Below, piece by piece: positions 61,771 through 64,000 of a DNA stretch of 64,000 nt. The DNA is taken from NCBI GenBank assembly GCA_028023455.1, contig JAQFVV010000021.1, positions 8,150,853-8,214,852 of the forward strand, read 5' to 3'. How positions within the stretch are numbered: the first letter of the stretch is position 1; the number at the start of each line of letters is the position of its first letter. Origin of the DNA: Epiperipatus broadwayi. Its lineage: Eukaryota > Onychophora > Udeonychophora > Euonychophora > Peripatidae. The notes beneath the pieces were generated by a model that saw only the letters and a list, made by a program, of their open reading frames with translations, was not told where the DNA came from and made no database searches. The translations under genes were made by a program, and so were the position numbers.

Positions 61771-63269
61771 TACTATTTGTGGGATATTCCGTGTAGTGAA
61801 AAAGCTAAATGCTTACGTTTCAGTACAATATCAAGTACCTTCCTCAGGGCGTCCTCTTTCTCAAATCATAAGAATGCACATGAGATTTAAAACCATTTTT
61901 ATTGTTTTCTTTCTCCTCATATTTAAATTCTATTGGTTGAGAAGTTTTAAAATTTATTTTCTCTTCCAATAGCTTCTTCCAAATGTTGTTAATCTTCTTT
62001 AATTCACACCTTTCATTTATGCTCTTGGGCCTTTTAAAAATCTCTATAGCTTCTCTTAGCAATCTCTGGTCATATTGTTCAATTTTTGCTAAAATATTTG
62101 TTTTTTCAAAATTGATATCATGATTTGTTAATTTTATATGAGAATAAATAGCTGATGAATTGGATTTTTCTCTCACTGCCAGAATGTGTTCTTCCTTTCT
62201 AATATTTATTCTATGATTAGTCTGTCCTATATATGTATGTGGACAGACCCTACATGGAATTTCATATACACCATGACACTCCAAAGCAATTTTATCTTTA
62301 GGAAGTGGAAATATTTCACTAATTTTTTTATAAGTAGTGTAAATTGTGTGAATATTATTATTTTTTAAAATGTTACCAATTCTATCAGTTACTCCTTTTA
62401 TATATGGCAAAATTGTCTTAATTTTTGATGTATCAAAATCTTTTTTCTTTTGATATGTATAAGCCCTATTAATAATGTTGTAATTAAAACCGTTATGAAG
62501 AAGCATTTTATTAGTAGCAAAAAGGTCCCAGTGAAAATGGCTATCATCAGAAAGTCTCTTTGTTCTATCCAATAATGTCTTTGCTACTGAAAATAGTTGT
62601 GCAGGATGGTGATGAGAGGAAAAATGCAGATATCTCCCAGTGTGTGTTGGTTTTTTATATATACCATGGGATAAAGAACCATCTTCCCTTCTTTCAATCA
62701 AAACATCTAAAAAAGGTAATTGATTATTATTTTCTATCTCCATGGTAAATTTAATATTGTTATGAAAAGAGTTTAAAAAATTAAAAAGGTCATCAAGAGC
62801 ATGCTTGCCATGAGGCCAAATAACAAAGGTATCATCAACATACCTCAGCCATATAGATGGTTTTTTAACTGCTAAAGTCAAAATTTTATTTTCCAAATCC
62901 TCCATAAAAATAGAAGCTAATGCTGGAGAAATTGGTGAACCCATAGCTAGACCTGATGTTTGTTTATACATCTGCCCATCAAAAACAAAAAATGTATTCG
63001 ATAAGCAGTGTTCAATCAAAACCACAGCAAAATTAGGCAACTGAATATTTTTTAAAACTTGAATCGCTTCATTTACAGGTACACTAGTAAAAAGTGAAAC
63101 AATGTCAAAACTTACCAAAATATCATTCTTAGTCAATTTAATATCCCGGATAAGCTCAAGAAAATGATTAGCATCTTTAACATATGATGACATCGTTGAT
63201 AAATGCGGCTGTAAAAAAAAGTCAAAAAACGAGCTAGTGTCTGTGTAGGTGAATCAACTCCACTTACAA
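61770..63269 (-). mobile_element. Penelope-like element, 5'-truncated, left member of inverted pair
   Basis: A minus-strand element from a truncated 5' edge at 63269 to about 61770. It encodes reverse transcriptase and GIY-YIG endonuclease, the defining pair for Penelope-like elements. It faces a second copy at 63293 head to head with only 23 bases between them. Around the stop codon is a CTGAGGA-hairpin-GAAACGT module (61818-61846, minus strand), which may be a degenerate hammerhead; such ribozymes are known in Penelope-like elements. Confidence 0.85.
61844..63193 (-). CDS. Penelope-like reverse transcriptase with GIY-YIG endonuclease (N-terminally truncated)
   Basis: 449 residues. Reverse transcriptase: FDIVSLFTSVP (29-39, motif A), QTSGLAMGSPISPALAS (78-94, motif B), RYVDDTFVIW (117-126, catalytic YVDD), LPFLDVLI (159-166), then the family-typical KKPTHTGRYLHFSS (180-193). 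The GIY-YIG nuclease begins at HGVYEIPC (307-314) with TYIGQT (320-325), and continues through R and E residues to about 390. The C-terminus is basic (YDLRKRTP). The frame is intact, but Penelope proteins are usually several hundred residues longer at the N-terminus. Upstream coding sequence (D-S-P-T..T-L-A-R-F-L) continues to about 63250 in a different frame because one base is missing from a T-run. The ATG used is therefore internal and not the native start. It copies RNA into DNA using nicked target DNA or DNA ends. Confidence 0.9.
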   Translation of the reverse strand: MSSYVKDANHFLELIRDIKLTKNDILVSFDIVSLFTSVPVNEAIQVLKNIQLPNFAVVLIEHCLSNTFFVFDGQMYKQTSGLAMGSPISPALASIFMEDLENKILTLAVKKPSIWLRYVDDTFVIWPHGKHALDDLFNFLNSFHNNIKFTMEIENNNQLPFLDVLIERREDGSLSHGIYKKPTHTGRYLHFSSHHHPAQLFSVAKTLLDRTKRLSDDSHFHWDLFATNKMLLHNGFNYNIINRAYTYQKKKDFDTSKIKTILPYIKGVTDRIGNILKNNNIHTIYTTYKKISEIFPLPKDKIALECHGVYEIPCRVCPHTYIGQTNHRINIRKEEHILAVREKSNSSAIYSHIKLTNHDINFEKTNILAKIEQYDQRLLREAIEIFKRPKSINERCELKKINNIWKKLLEEKINFKTSQPIEFKYEEKENNKNGFKSHVHSYDLRKRTP

Positions 63270-63292
63270 GCCAGATATTCCATTGAGACCGA

Positions 63293-64000
63293 TTGTAAGT
63301 GCAGTTGGCTCACCTACACAGACACTAGCTCATTTTTGACTTCTTTTTTACAGTCGCATTTATCAACGATGTCATCATATGTTAAAGATGCTAATCATTT
63401 TCTTGAGCTTATCCAGGATATTAAATTGACTAAGAATGATATTTTGGTAAGTTTTGACATTGTTTCACTTTTTACTAGTGTACCTGTAAATGAAGCAATT
63501 CAAGTTTTAAAAAAATATTCAGTTGCCTAATTTTGCTGTGGTTTTGATTGAACACTGCTTATCGAATACATTTTTTGTTTTTGATGGGCAGATGTATAAA
63601 CAAACATCAGGTCTAGCTATGGGTTCACCAATTTCTCCAGCATTAGCTTCTATTTTTATGGAGGATTTGGAAAATAAAATTTTGACTTTAGCAGTTAAAA
63701 AACCATCTATATGGCTGAGGTATGTTGATGATACCTTTGTTATTTGGCCTCATGGCAAGCATGCTCTTGATGACCTTTTTAATTTTTTAAACTCTTTTCA
63801 TAACAATATTAAATTTACCATGGAGATAGAAAATAATAATCAATTACCTTTTTTAGATGTTTTGATTGAAAGAAGGGAAGATGGTTCTTTTTTCTATGTT
63901 ATATTTAAAAAACCAACACACACTGGGAGATATCTGCATTTTTCCTCTCATCACCATCCTGCACAACTATTTTCAGTAGCAAAGACATTATTGGATAGAA
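63293..64000 (+). pseudogene. Penelope-like element, right member of inverted pair (runs off window)
   Basis: A plus-strand copy reading out of the window. It mirrors 62560-63269 almost exactly. The frame starting before MSSYVKDANHFLELIQDI (63372) shifts at an extra A near 63513 (KNIQLP in the partner), then stays open from about 63530 to the window edge, including GLAMGSPISPALAS, RYVDDTFVIW and KKPTHTGRYLHF. A few residues differ from the partner (FFYVIFKK versus LSHGIYKK), so the two arms are not being perfectly homogenised. A separate one-base loss in a T-run near 63332 breaks the upstream part. The rest of the element is beyond 64000. Confidence 0.85.

Noticed and set aside
62186-62368. 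Plus-strand frames within the Penelope-like gene
   Set aside because: Antisense shadows of the intact minus-strand coding sequence.

Overview
The window looks like nuclear DNA of a metazoan, most likely an invertebrate. It is very AT-rich, with long microsatellites, no operon-like gene order, spliceosome-type GT/AG signals and a mixed load of retroelements: RTE-type and L1/Tx1-like non-LTR elements, a Penelope-like element, tRNA-derived short elements and many fold-back repeats. The species cannot be named from the sequence. Almost everything recognisable is mobile DNA or its debris.

Layout. 1-6.9 kb is AT-rich spacer with small fold-back elements, an RTE tail and a hammerhead-like repeat. 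6.9-10.2 kb holds one RTE-type element with an uninterrupted 985-residue endonuclease/reverse transcriptase frame. 10.5-13.1 kb is the first of four copies of a 1.7-2.6 kb LTR-like repeat (others at 37.5-39.6, 42.7-44.6 and 45.3-47.0 kb). 13.9-30.6 kb carries fold-back elements, three further decayed RTE 3' ends, a 320 bp TATC array, two LINE tail fragments and a TA-target DNA transposon. 31.0-32.0 kb has a mirror ATT/AAT array and a decayed LINE tail. 34.8-40.1 kb holds four candidate exons whose splice phases agree; this is the only plausible host gene and I could not name it. 41.9-42.2 kb is a young near-perfect inverted repeat. 47.4-54.7 kb is fold-back territory again, including one element with a tRNA-like centre. 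55.4-61.7 kb is a nearly full-length but broken two-ORF non-LTR element on the minus strand. 61.8-64.0 kb is a head-to-head pair of Penelope-like elements that runs off the window.

The most interesting signal is a small RNA-like module, C-T-G-A-N-G-A, then a hairpin, then G-A-A-A, found in several unrelated-looking repeats. In the most abundant fold-back family (eight copies) and in a second two-copy repeat it meets the primary-sequence and pairing rules of a type I hammerhead ribozyme, including a cleavable triplet and a closing stem I; one copy shows a compensatory stem II change. Looser versions occur in two further fold-back families, in the arms of the tRNA-centred element and at the stop codon of the Penelope-like frame. 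This suggests, as inference, that much of the fold-back load is non-autonomous, ribozyme-bearing and possibly moved by Penelope-like machinery.
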